From: Acidithiobacillus sulfuriphilus
Lineage (GTDB): Bacteria > Pseudomonadota > Gammaproteobacteria > Acidithiobacillales > Acidithiobacillaceae
NCBI RefSeq assembly: GCF_003721225.1
Contig: NZ_RIZI01000176.1
Location: 1-34,142 of the forward strand
DNA: 34,142 nucleotides
Direction of reading: 5' to 3'
Shown here in pieces: positions 8,581-16,887 of this stretch (within the stretch, counting starts at the first letter, position 1; every line of letters begins with the position of its first letter). The notes under the pieces were generated by a model. The model was not told where the DNA came from and did no database searches. It worked only from the letters and a program-made list of their open reading frames with translations. The translations under genes were made by a program, and so were the position numbers.

Positions 8581-8598
8581 GATCGTGTGGGCAACTGT

Positions 8599-10752
8599 AT
8601 GAAGCATGAAACATCCTGCCTTCAGGTAGCCATTTTTGCCCCATTGCGGCGGATTTTTTCCTATGCCTGCCCCGCGTCAGGCCCCCTGCCCGCGGGCGTC
8701 CGGGTGCGGGTACCCTTTGCGTCCGGTAACCGGATCGCCATGGTCCTCGGCATGGGACCCTGCCCGCCTGGGGTGGAGGTCAAGGACATCCAGGCGGTGT
8801 TGGACAGCACTCCTATCCTTGACCCGGCCTTGCAGCGCCTCATTGCCTTTGGCGCGGCCTATTACCAGCACGCCATTGGCGATGTCTGGGCAACCGCCTT
8901 GCCCGCTGCCCTGCGCAAGGGCCAGCCCCTGCCGGACATAGCCGCCTCCTACCATCTCAGCGCGGCGGGGTGCGCGGCCCTCCAGCGGGTGCGCGGCAAA
9001 CGCCAGCGCGCCCTCCTGGATGCCTTGCAGACGGATGGGATGCTAGCGCCCGCGACCCTGGAAGCAGGCTTGCGCCCGGCCCTGCGCGAGGCCGTGCGGC
9101 GCGGCTGGGCGCAGGCCGTAGCAGCCCCCATCCCGGCATTACGCTGCAGCAACTCCCCATTTCACCTGCACCAGGAGCAGCAGGCGGCAGTGGCCGTCCT
9201 CCGTGCCGCCCAGGGCTTTTCCCCCATTCTCCTGCAGGGGGTTACGGGCAGCGGCAAGACCGAGGTCTATCTGGAGACCCTGCGGCCCCGCCTGGAGGCG
9301 GGCGGACAGGCCTTGGTCCTGGTGCCGGAGATCAGTCTCACGCCGCAATTGCTGGACCGTTTTGCCCAACGCTTTGGCGAGGAACAGGTGGCGGCCCTGC
9401 ATTCGGGCCAAAGCGACGGCGAGCGGCTGCGCACCTGGGCAGCCGCTCGGGAAGGGCGGCTGCGGGTCATCATCGGCACCCGTTCCGCCGTTTTCGTGCC
9501 CCTGCCCAGGCTCGCCATGATCGTGGTCGATGAAGAGCATGATCCCTCCTTCAAGCAACAAACGGGCTGGCATTACTCGGCGCGGGATCTGGCCATCCAA
9601 CGGGCGCGTCTGGAAGGCTGCCCCATCGTCCTCGGGTCCGCCACACCGTCCCTGGAAAGCCTGCACAATGTCGATCTGGGGCGCTATCGGACCATCCACC
9701 TGCGCCAGCGGGCCGGCGGCGCCCAGGCGCCGGCCATCGCGCTCCTGCCCCTGCGCCGTCAGGGTTTGCAGGGGGGCCTGTCCGGACCCTTGCTGGGGGC
9801 CTGCGCCGCCACCCTCGCCGCCGGGAATCAGGTGCTCCTCTTCCTCAACCGCCGCGGCTATGCCCCCGCTCTCCTTTGCCACGACTGCGGCCATGTCTTC
9901 CATTGTCCGCGCTGCGCCGCAGCGCTGATCTGGCACCGCCGCGATGCCCGCCTGCGCTGCCATCATTGCGGCCATGAAGAGCGACTGCCCAGAAACTGCC
10001 CGCAGTGCGGCAGCGCCGCCCTCATCAGCGCCGGCCAGGGCACCGAACAACTGGAAGACGTCCTGCGCGAGCGCTTTCCCGACACTCCCATCTGGCGCGT
10101 GGACCGCGACGCCTTGCGCGGCCGGGAGGCCTTGGAAAATGTCGTGCGCGAGGTGCGCCGTGACGAGCCCGCCATCCTCGTGGGCACCCAGATCCTCGCC
10201 AAGGGCCATCACTTTCCGGCGGTAACCCTGGTGGGTATCGTCAATACCGACCAGGGCCTGTTCAGCGCCGATTTCCGCGCCCCGGAGCGCCTCCTGCAAA
10301 CGGTCCTGCAGGTGGCGGGCAGGGCGGGCAGGGCAGAGCGTCCGGGCCGCGTCCTTCTCCAGACCCACCACCCCGAGCACCCCCTCCTTCAGGCCCTGCT
10401 CCAGGGGGATTACAGCGCCCCCGCGGCAGCCCTGCTGGCGGAACGGGTGGCGGCCGGTCTGCCCCCCGCCACCGCCCTGGCCGTCCTCCGCGCCGAGGCC
10501 CACCAGCGCAGTCGCGTGGAGGCATTTTTGCAGGGGGCCGCTGCCCTCGCCCCCGCCGGGCTGGAAGTCAGCGGCCCCCTGCCTTCCCTCCTGGAACGCC
10601 GGGCCGGCTTTGAACGCGCCGAACTCTGGGCCCAGGCCGGCACCCGCGCTGTCCTGCAGCGCCTCCTCAGCGCCTGGCTGCAAGCACTGGAGGCATTGCC
10701 CCAGGCGCGTCAGGTACGCTGGCAGATCGACGTCGATCCCTTGTCCTTTTGA
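8599..10752 (+). CDS. priA: Primosomal protein N' (replication restart helicase PriA)
   Basis: PriA recognises stalled forks and reloads the replisome. The 717-residue protein has the N-terminal DNA-binding domain (1-105), Walker A GVTGSGKT at 214-221, Walker B DEEH at 311-314, and helicase motif GSATPS at 346-351. The zinc-binding cysteines are at 427, 430, 436, 439, 454, 457, 467 and 470, all eight present, followed by the C-terminal helicase motifs (GTQILAKGHHFP, QVAGRAGRAERPG). ATG at 8599 is preferred; a GTG at 8587 in frame is possible. It is monocistronic and preceded by the DnaA-box island, which hints at DnaA-linked control. Confidence 0.95.
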   Translation: MKHETSCLQVAIFAPLRRIFSYACPASGPLPAGVRVRVPFASGNRIAMVLGMGPCPPGVEVKDIQAVLDSTPILDPALQRLIAFGAAYYQHAIGDVWATALPAALRKGQPLPDIAASYHLSAAGCAALQRVRGKRQRALLDALQTDGMLAPATLEAGLRPALREAVRRGWAQAVAAPIPALRCSNSPFHLHQEQQAAVAVLRAAQGFSPILLQGVTGSGKTEVYLETLRPRLEAGGQALVLVPEISLTPQLLDRFAQRFGEEQVAALHSGQSDGERLRTWAAAREGRLRVIIGTRSAVFVPLPRLAMIVVDEEHDPSFKQQTGWHYSARDLAIQRARLEGCPIVLGSATPSLESLHNVDLGRYRTIHLRQRAGGAQAPAIALLPLRRQGLQGGLSGPLLGACAATLAAGNQVLLFLNRRGYAPALLCHDCGHVFHCPRCAAALIWHRRDARLRCHHCGHEERLPRNCPQCGSAALISAGQGTEQLEDVLRERFPDTPIWRVDRDALRGREALENVVREVRRDEPAILVGTQILAKGHHFPAVTLVGIVNTDQGLFSADFRAPERLLQTVLQVAGRAGRAERPGRVLLQTHHPEHPLLQALLQGDYSAPAAALLAERVAAGLPPATALAVLRAEAHQRSRVEAFLQGAAALAPAGLEVSGPLPSLLERRAGFERAELWAQAGTRAVLQRLLSAWLQALEALPQARQVRWQIDVDPLSF

Positions 10753-10754
10753 TC

Positions 10755-10788
10755 CCAAAAGCGGCAGTTGGTCAAGGTGTTCTGCCGC
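10755..10788 (-). terminator. Possible terminator between convergent priA and the HD-GYP gene
   Basis: GCGGCAG and CTGCCGC form a 7-base-pair stem with a 14-base loop. On the minus strand the stem is followed by TTTTGGG, suggesting it ends transcripts from the signalling module. The long loop and short T tract make it a modest prediction. Nothing else was seen in the 86-base gap. Confidence 0.4.
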
Positions 10789-10838
10789 GACTGTGATCCG
10801 CGCCCAAGAACGCCTGCGCCAAACACCGTTAGTCTGGC

Positions 10839-11909
10839 TCAGGAGCCATCGGGATCGGTCAGGGTGGCGTAGTACTCGGCGAAGGCCGGGGCGGCCCGGG
10901 GAAAGGCTGCCAAAAGCGCCGGATCGAAATGTTCCGGCTTGACCCGCCCGTCGCCCTTGAGGATGATCTCCACGGAACTTTCATGATCGAAAGGCTCTTT
11001 ATAGGGGCGCCGGCTGCGCAGGGCATCGTAGATGTCGGCCATGACCATCATGCGCGCACACAAAGGGATCTCCTCGCCCCGGCGGCCCAGAGGGTAGCCG
11101 CTTCCGTCCCAGCGTTCATGATGTCCCAGGGCGATTTCCCGGCCCATCTGCAGCTCCGGCGAAACGTTTTGTTCGCCGATGATGTTGGCGCCCAGCATAG
11201 TATGCGTGCGCATGATGGCCCATTCCGCGGCATCCAGGGGACCGGGCTTGAGCAGGACGCGGTCGGGGATGCCGATTTTGCCCACATCATGCATGGGGCT
11301 GGCCACGAAAATGAGATCGGCAAAATCCGTCGCCATCCCCAGACGTTGGGCCAAATCTTTACAATAATAGGCGATGCGCTGGACATGAGCGCCGGTTTCT
11401 TCGTCCTTTTTCTCGGCGGCGCGGATGAGGGTCTGGATGGTCTGCAGATAGCTGTCGTGCAACTGGGCCGTACGCTGGCGGACCGTCTCCTCCAGGATCT
11501 CGTTATTCTGCTGGATGCGATCGCTGTATTCCTTGAGGCGCAGGATATTGCGTACCCGCACCCGTAGTTCGGCCCGGTCGATGGGCTTGCCGAGGAAGTC
11601 GTCCACGCCTGCCTCCAGGGCACGCAAACGGGTTTCGCGGTCATCGAGGGCGGTGACGATGATGACGGGGAGCGTCGCGTAACGGGCGTCCGCCTTGAGC
11701 CGCGCCGCCAGTTCGGAGCCGCTCATCCCCGGCATCATGCCGTCGGTCAGGACCAGGTCCGGCCGGCGCTCCTGCAACCGCTCCAGCGCCTCCCGGGCAC
11801 TGGCGGCCGCCAGCACTTCATAAGCATCGGCCTGGAGCAGGGCAGCCAGGAGACGGCGGCTGCTCCCTTCATCATCCACCACCAGGATCACGGGACTACG
11901 TTCAGGCAT
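10839..11909 (-). CDS. Response regulator with HD-GYP domain (c-di-GMP phosphodiesterase type)
   Basis: A 356-residue two-domain regulator. The N-terminal receiver (about 5-125) has the acidic pair Asp12-Asp13, phospho-acceptor Asp56 (LTDGMMPG), Thr87 and Lys108. A coiled-coil linker (about 125-155) leads to an HD-GYP domain with His175, the HD pair at 207-208 (HDVGKIGIPD), HHE at 263-265, and DGSGYP at 268-273. All hallmark residues of active c-di-GMP phosphodiesterases are present, so hydrolysis of c-di-GMP is the expected output. The start at 11909 overlaps the preceding receiver gene by 8 bases. An upstream in-frame extension is that gene in another frame. No DNA-binding domain is present. 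Confidence 0.92.
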   Translation of the reverse strand: MPERSPVILVVDDEGSSRRLLAALLQADAYEVLAAASAREALERLQERRPDLVLTDGMMPGMSGSELAARLKADARYATLPVIIVTALDDRETRLRALEAGVDDFLGKPIDRAELRVRVRNILRLKEYSDRIQQNNEILEETVRQRTAQLHDSYLQTIQTLIRAAEKKDEETGAHVQRIAYYCKDLAQRLGMATDFADLIFVASPMHDVGKIGIPDRVLLKPGPLDAAEWAIMRTHTMLGANIIGEQNVSPELQMGREIALGHHERWDGSGYPLGRRGEEIPLCARMMVMADIYDALRSRRPYKEPFDHESSVEIILKGDGRVKPEHFDPALLAAFPRAAPAFAEYYATLTDPDGS

Positions 11910-12288
11910 CGGCTTTCCCTCCGGCTTGGAGAAAACGGGCCACGGCTTCCAGTAGCGCCCCATGACGGATGGGCTTGCTGAGATAGGCATCGCAACCGGC
12001 GGCGAGGATGCGCTCTTCGTCCCCTTTCATGGCCAGTGCCGTCAGGGCCATGATGGGGATCCCCCGCGTCGCGGACTCTCCCTTGAGGAGGCGGGTGGCG
12101 GCGAGTCCGTCCATGCCGGGCAGATGGATATCCATAAGGATGAGGTCAGGATGCGCGCTGCGCGCCAGGGCGATCCCCTGTTCCGCGTCTGGGGCGGGCA
12201 AAACCGCGTAACCCGCCTTGCTCAGGATGACTTCCACGAGTTTGCGGTTGACGGCGTTATCTTCGACAATCAAGATTTTCTCGGTCAA
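11902..12288 (-). CDS. Single-domain response regulator (CheY/DivK-like)
   Basis: A 128-residue stand-alone receiver. The acidic pair is Glu9-Asp10, the phospho-acceptor Asp53 (LMDIHLPGMDG), the switch Thr83 (ALTA) and Lys105 (LSKPI). The KILIVEDNAVNRKLVEVIL opening and MDIHLPGMDG block resemble receivers from phosphorelays such as DivK. There is no output domain, so it probably signals by protein contact or shuttles phosphate. It starts at TTG. A strong AAGGAGG ribosome-binding site overlaps the stop codon of the upstream kinase, so production is tied to kinase translation. Confidence 0.9.
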   Translation of the reverse strand: MTEKILIVEDNAVNRKLVEVILSKAGYAVLPAPDAEQGIALARSAHPDLILMDIHLPGMDGLAATRLLKGESATRGIPIMALTALAMKGDEERILAAGCDAYLSKPIRHGALLEAVARFLQAGGKADA

Positions 12289-12297
12289 GCTCCCTCC

Positions 12298-15048
12298 TTA
12301 GGCGGAACTGGGCCGGGACAGGGCGCGGCGCACTTCGCCGAGGAAGCGATCACGCTGAAAACCGGCTTTTTCCATGATGTTCAAAATATAGCCGTTGAGG
12401 CGGCGGCGATCCTCGGGCGTAACCACCTTGGCCGTCAATACCAGGACCGGAATGGCGGCCGTCTCCGGACGGGCCTGCAGGGCTTCCACCACATCAAAGC
12501 CGCTGAACTCCGGCATCATCAAATCGAGAAGAATGAGATTGGGGTGGAAATGTTGGGCCATGAGCACCGCATCCCGACCCCCATAGGCGCTGAGCACTTC
12601 GTAACCGCCACTGTTCAGTTGCCGACGCAGGATTTCCACCGCCCGCGCCTCATCATCCACCACCAGCACCACGGGGCGCTGCTGTTTCGTCACAGCAAGG
12701 CCCAGTTTTTGCAGGACTTCCTCCAGGCGTTCCGCTTCCACGGGCTTTTGCAGGATCTGCACGCTGCCGAGGGAAAAACCGGATCCGTGCTGCGGGTCGA
12801 TACTGGTGATCACCACCGGGATGGCGGCCAGCCGCCCTTCCTGACGCTGGGCTGCCAGGAAATCCCAGCCGTCCATGCCCGGCAGATTCATCTCCAGGAC
12901 GATGAGGTCCGGACGTTCTTCACGAGCCATGTCCAGGCCGGCCTTGGCCCCAGCGGCCCGGCGCACGCGAAAGCCGTCGTCCCGCAAATAGCCCTCCAGG
13001 AGGGTCGCCGCCGCATCGTCACTCTCCACCACCAAAGCGGAGCGATCCGCTTTGACTGGGGGGACGGCCTCCCCCGGGCCTGGCTGCGGAGGGGCGGCCT
13101 CATCCCGCCAGGGCAGCCAAACCCGGAAGGTGGACCCCTCTCCGGGCGTGCTTTCCACCGTCACCCGGCCGCCGTGGAGCTCCGCCAGGTGCTTGACCAG
13201 GGAAAGGCCCAGACCGGTGCCTTCATAGCGGCGGTCCAGGCCGCTATCCGCCTGGACGAAGGGCTGGAAAAGGCGCTCCAGGTCTGCGCCGGCGATGCCG
13301 ATGCCCGTATCCGCCACGCTGATTTCCAGCCAGAAGGGGAAGGCCGCGTATTCCGGCCCCGACAGTCCGCTGTATCGATGGCCCCGCAGAATGACCCGGC
13401 CAGCATCGGGAGTGAATTTCACGGCGTTGGACAGGAGGTTGTAGAGGATCTGCTTGGTCTTGCGCGGATCCACATAAATGGAGGGCAAATCCGCCTCCAC
13501 CTCGACGCTGAGGCGGATTTGGTGGGCAGCGGCTTTTTCCCGGACTACCCCCAAGGCGCTTTGCAGCAGATCGCCGAGATCGGTCGCCTCCAACTCCAGC
13601 TTCACCATGCCCGCCTCCACCTTGGAGAGGTCCAGGATATCGTTGATGAGGGAGAGAAGATGTTGGCCGCTCGCAAAGATGTCCGTGGCGGCGTCCCTTT
13701 GCTCGGGGCTGAGTTCGCCCATGACGCCGTCCTTCAGCAGCTCCGAAAAACCGATGATGGCGTTCAGGGGCGTCCGCAGCTCGTGGGACATGTTGGCCAA
13801 GAAATCCGATTTGGCCTGATCCGCCATGCGCAATAGCTGATTTTTCTGCAGCAACTCCTCGCTGCGGGCGCGCAGTTCGGCGGCCATGATCCGCTGGTTT
13901 TCCTTCTGGGCAAAATCGTTGAGGGCAGCCCCCAGTTCCATGGAGAGCTTTTCCAGGAAAGCGGCCTTCCTTTCACTCAGGGCCCGCAGGGAGGCCAGCA
14001 CCAGCACGCCGAAACGGCGATCCTGATAACGGATGGGCACCATTACGATCTCCATCGGCTGAAAGCGGCACACGCCGGCTTCCACCAGAAAGCCCGGGCT
14101 GCTGCCGGGCTGCCTGAGGCGTTGCAGATGATCACCCATGGCCGCCTCACCCAGAATGCCTTCCCCGCGCTGGAAGCTGGATGCCAACTGGGCATCGGTG
14201 CCCCGGTGCGCCTCCAGGAGAAAGCGGCCCTGCCACTCGTCATAGCGATAAAAGGCGGAAACCGGAAAGGGGTGATTCTCCGCCAAAATGCGCAGCACCT
14301 GCTGCAAGATCTCCGCCAACTCCAGGCCGGAACCGCTGAAGAGGGCCAGGATCCGCCCCTGGCTGCTTTCGATGCGCAGGGCTTCCTCCAAAATGTTTTC
14401 CGCCTCGCGGCGCTCGCGCATCTCCTCCCGGATCCGCCAAAAGAAAACCGCCAGCAAAGCGATCAGCAGGATAGCGGTCGCCCCAATCACCCACAAGGCC
14501 GCCCCACCGGCCCTCTGGGCAGCCTCGGTGCGCGCCTTGAGCAGGCCGCTTTCCGTCGCATGCATTTCCTCGACCAGGTCATGCACCGCTGCCATCTCGG
14601 TGACCCCTGTTCCCGCCCGCAACAGGGTCTGTGCCGCCGGAAGTCCATGCTGCCCGTAGGCGGCGAGAACGCTGTTGAGGATTTGCAGGCGCCTTTGTAC
14701 CTGCTGCTGCAGCTCCACGGCCCTGCGCTCCTCCAGCGGATTGTCCGTCACCTTCGCCGGCAAATCCCCCAGGACTGTCTGCAAGTGCTGGATGGCACCC
14801 TGGCGCTGTTGAAGATAGAAAGGGTTGGCGGTGAGGAGATAACCGCGCTGCGCCGTCTCCGCTTCATTGATCAGGGCCCAGCTACGATCCAAACCGCGCA
14901 ACACCGCCTGGGTATGTTCCACCCAACGGGAGGCGCGCACATAATCCGCCGCCGTGCGGAAGGCCAGGATCCCCACCAGGAGCAGCGCCAGAATAGCCAA
15001 GCCGAAGCCCAGGAGGATCTTCTTTTCTGTAGAAAATCTTGAATCCAT
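12298..15048 (-). CDS. Hybrid histidine kinase: CHASE3-GAF-HisKA-HATPase-REC-REC
   Basis: A 916-residue membrane sensor. The first membrane segment is about 11-30, followed by a periplasmic CHASE3-like domain (about 36-175, with the typical NEAETAQRGYLLT), a second segment about 182-203, and a GAF-like domain (about 230-380). The HisKA box is SHELRTPLNAIIGFSELL with His422. The ATPase N box has Asn541, the G1 box DTGIGIA is at 580-586, and the G2 box GTGLGLSLVKH at 610-620. Receiver 1 (about 670-785) has Glu719 in place of the phospho-acceptor Asp and Glu-Ser instead of the usual acidic pair. Receiver 2 (about 793-910) is intact (Asp842). The ATG at 15048 has no good ribosome-binding site; upstream the frame is closed by TAA. 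Confidence 0.92.
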   Translation of the reverse strand: MDSRFSTEKKILLGFGLAILALLLVGILAFRTAADYVRASRWVEHTQAVLRGLDRSWALINEAETAQRGYLLTANPFYLQQRQGAIQHLQTVLGDLPAKVTDNPLEERRAVELQQQVQRRLQILNSVLAAYGQHGLPAAQTLLRAGTGVTEMAAVHDLVEEMHATESGLLKARTEAAQRAGGAALWVIGATAILLIALLAVFFWRIREEMRERREAENILEEALRIESSQGRILALFSGSGLELAEILQQVLRILAENHPFPVSAFYRYDEWQGRFLLEAHRGTDAQLASSFQRGEGILGEAAMGDHLQRLRQPGSSPGFLVEAGVCRFQPMEIVMVPIRYQDRRFGVLVLASLRALSERKAAFLEKLSMELGAALNDFAQKENQRIMAAELRARSEELLQKNQLLRMADQAKSDFLANMSHELRTPLNAIIGFSELLKDGVMGELSPEQRDAATDIFASGQHLLSLINDILDLSKVEAGMVKLELEATDLGDLLQSALGVVREKAAAHQIRLSVEVEADLPSIYVDPRKTKQILYNLLSNAVKFTPDAGRVILRGHRYSGLSGPEYAAFPFWLEISVADTGIGIAGADLERLFQPFVQADSGLDRRYEGTGLGLSLVKHLAELHGGRVTVESTPGEGSTFRVWLPWRDEAAPPQPGPGEAVPPVKADRSALVVESDDAAATLLEGYLRDDGFRVRRAAGAKAGLDMAREERPDLIVLEMNLPGMDGWDFLAAQRQEGRLAAIPVVITSIDPQHGSGFSLGSVQILQKPVEAERLEEVLQKLGLAVTKQQRPVVLVVDDEARAVEILRRQLNSGGYEVLSAYGGRDAVLMAQHFHPNLILLDLMMPEFSGFDVVEALQARPETAAIPVLVLTAKVVTPEDRRRLNGYILNIMEKAGFQRDRFLGEVRRALSRPSSA

Positions 15049-15103
15049 AATACTGGTTTATAGTTCATATTTTCCCCCTCTGCTGTAACAGCGCTCCTTC
15101 AGG

Positions 15104-15109
15104 TACAAT
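15104..15109 (+). promoter_or_regulatory. Candidate -10 element for argS
   Basis: TACAAT lies 33 bases before the argS start in the 93-base gap between the divergent kinase and argS. A matching -35 is poor, so the call rests on the -10 match and location. Confidence 0.35.
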
Positions 15110-15141
15110 GGCGGCAAAAATCCCGTAGTGCAGGAGTTGCC

Positions 15142-16881
15142 GTGAAAGAGTTCGTCGCCAAACCCCTCCGCAATGCCCTGACCGGCCTCGTTCAAGCCGG
15201 AAAGATCAAGGCCCTTCCCGAGCGTCTCGACTTTGACCGTCCCAAGCAGGCGGAGCATGGCCATCTGGCCTCCAATGTGGCCTTGATCCTGGCCAAGGCC
15301 GAAGGGCGCAAACCGCGGGATCTGGCCGCGGAGATCGTCGCCGCTCTGCCGGCGTCGGAGTGGATTGCGCGCAGCGAGATTGCCGGCCCGGGCTTCATCA
15401 ATTTCTTCCTCCAGCCCGCCGCTTTCCATGCGGCGATCCGCAATGCCCGCCATCATCGGGACCAGTTCGGCGCGGGGCGCATGGGTGGCGGTGAAAAGGT
15501 GCAACTGGAATTCGTCTCCGCCAATCCCACCGGCCCCCTGCACGTCGGCCACGGCCGCGGCGCCGCCTACGGGGCGAGTCTGGCCAATCTCCTGCGCTTT
15601 ACCGGTTTCGACGTCCAGTGCGAATATTACGTCAACGATGCCGGGCGCCAGATGGACATCCTTGCCGCCAGCGTCTATCTGCGTTATCTGGAAGAACTGG
15701 GCGTCGCCCTGCCCTGCGCCTTCCCGGAGAATGCCTATCGCGGCGACTATGTGCGCGCCATTGCCGCCCACCTGCGCAGTCGGGAGGGGGATCGCCTGCA
15801 GCGCCCCGCCGGCGCCCTCGCGGGGCCGGCGGGCGAGGCCGATCCCGAGGCCGCCATGGACGCCCTCATCGCCCGCATCAAGACGGCGCTGGGCCCGGAT
15901 TACGGTATTTTGCACAGTGCCGGCCTGGATGAGATCCTCGCCGACATTCGCGATGACCTCAGCGCCTTCGGCGTCCACTATGATCGCTGGTACTCCGAGC
16001 GCAGCCTCATGGACAAGGGGGCCGTGGCTGCGGCGGTGGAGCGCCTGAAGGCCGACGGCCATTGTTATCTCCAGGACGGGGCCCTGTGGTTTCGCGCCAC
16101 GGCCTTTGGCGACGACAAGGACCGGGTGCTGCTCCGCGACAACGGTGCCTATACCTATTTCGCCTCCGACGTGGCCTATCACGCCGAGAAGTTCGCCCGC
16201 GGCTTCGCCCGCGTCATCGATATGTGGGGCGCCGACCACCACGGCTATATCACCCGGGTACGGGCCGCCCTGCGCGCCCTGGGCCTGGATGACAATCGCC
16301 TGGAGGTCCTCCTGGTCCAGTTCGCCATCCTCTACCGTGGCCAGGAAAAGATCTCCATGTCCACGCGCGCCGGTGAATTCGTCACCCTGCGCGCCTTGCG
16401 CGAGGAAGTGGGCAATGACGCGGCGCGCTTTTTCTACGTCCTGCGCCGCGCCGACCAACACCTGGACTTTGACCTGGAACTGGCGAAACGCCATTCCGAG
16501 GAGAATCCGGTCTATTACATCCAGTACGCCCACGCCCGGGTCTACTCCCTCCTGCGCCAGGCCGATGAGCGCAGCTTGAGCCGGCCGCCGGCGGAAGTGG
16601 ACCTCAATCTCCTGCAGGAGGAACGGGAACTGGGCCTGGCCGACCTTCTCTGGCGTTTCCCCGAGAGCGTCACGCAGGCGGCGGGGGACCGCGAACCCCA
16701 CCAGATCGCCTTTTACCTGCGGGAGCTGGCGGCGGCCTTTCATACTTATTACAACGCCACGCGCATCCTCGTGGAGGAAGATCCCTTGCGCCACGCCCGC
16801 CTCGCCCTCTGTACCGCCGTGGCCATCACCATCGCCAACGGGTTGCGTCTCCTTGGGGTGTCGGCACCGGAGCAGATGTAA
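15142..16881 (+). CDS. argS: Arginyl-tRNA synthetase
   Basis: A 579-residue class I aminoacyl-tRNA synthetase charging tRNA-Arg. The N-terminal additional domain (1-110) binds the tRNA D-loop. The HIGH-type motif is PLHVGHGRG at 132-140 (His134, His137). The KMSKS loop is replaced by [13 protein letters not shown], as usual in ArgS. The C-terminal DALR anticodon-binding region includes [13 protein letters not shown]. Length matches E. coli (577). GTG is the start codon, preceded by CAGGAG. It is followed six bases later by a SPOR-domain gene, a common arrangement in proteobacteria. Confidence 0.97.
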   Translation: MKEFVAKPLRNALTGLVQAGKIKALPERLDFDRPKQAEHGHLASNVALILAKAEGRKPRDLAAEIVAALPASEWIARSEIAGPGFINFFLQPAAFHAAIRNARHHRDQFGAGRMGGGEKVQLEFVSANPTGPLHVGHGRGAAYGASLANLLRFTGFDVQCEYYVNDAGRQMDILAASVYLRYLEELGVALPCAFPENAYRGDYVRAIAAHLRSREGDRLQRPAGALAGPAGEADPEAAMDALIARIKTALGPDYGILHSAGLDEILADIRDDLSAFGVHYDRWYSERSLMDKGAVAAAVERLKADGHCYLQDGALWFRATAFGDDKDRVLLRDNGAYTYFASDVAYHAEKFARGFARVIDMWGADHHGYITRVRAALRALGLDDNRLEVLLVQFAILYRGQEKISMSTRAGEFVTLRALREEVGNDAARFFYVLRRADQHLDFDLELAKRHSEENPVYYIQYAHARVYSLLRQADERSLSRPPAEVDLNLLQEERELGLADLLWRFPESVTQAAGDREPHQIAFYLRELAAAFHTYYNATRILVEEDPLRHARLALCTAVAITIANGLRLLGVSAPEQM

Positions 16882-16887
16882 GGAGCC

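Larger units (their letters stand above)
8352..8598. promoter_or_regulatory. AT-rich intergenic island with two DnaA boxes, upstream of priA
   Basis: This 247-base gap is clearly more AT-rich than the surroundings, with A- and T-runs around 8452-8506. It holds two perfect DnaA-box consensus sequences on the plus strand: TTATACACA at 8396-8404 (identical to E. coli R2) and TTATCCACA at 8572-8580 (identical to R1/R4). TCAA-N4-TTA at 8517-8527 resembles the core of an IHF site but lacks its two leading bases. The priA promoter should also be here, but no convincing -35/-10 pair was found. A weak 84-codon open frame spans it, with no recognisable product. Confidence 0.6.

Noticed and set aside
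8352..8598. Declaring the DnaA-box island the chromosomal origin.
   Set aside because: Only two boxes are visible, dnaA/dnaN/gidA are absent from the window, and no repeated AT-rich 13-mers were recognised. It is kept as a finding, not an annotated origin.
8348..8602. An 84-codon plus-strand open frame across the ubiA-priA gap, starting at TTG.
   Set aside because: It has no ribosome-binding site, overlaps both neighbours, has AT-driven composition (Tyr, Cys, Phe-rich) and no recognisable domain; the region is better explained as regulatory.
11962..13836. A 624-codon plus-strand open frame antisense to the kinase and receiver genes.
   Set aside because: The same GC-bias shadow; the minus strand carries unmistakable kinase and receiver motifs.
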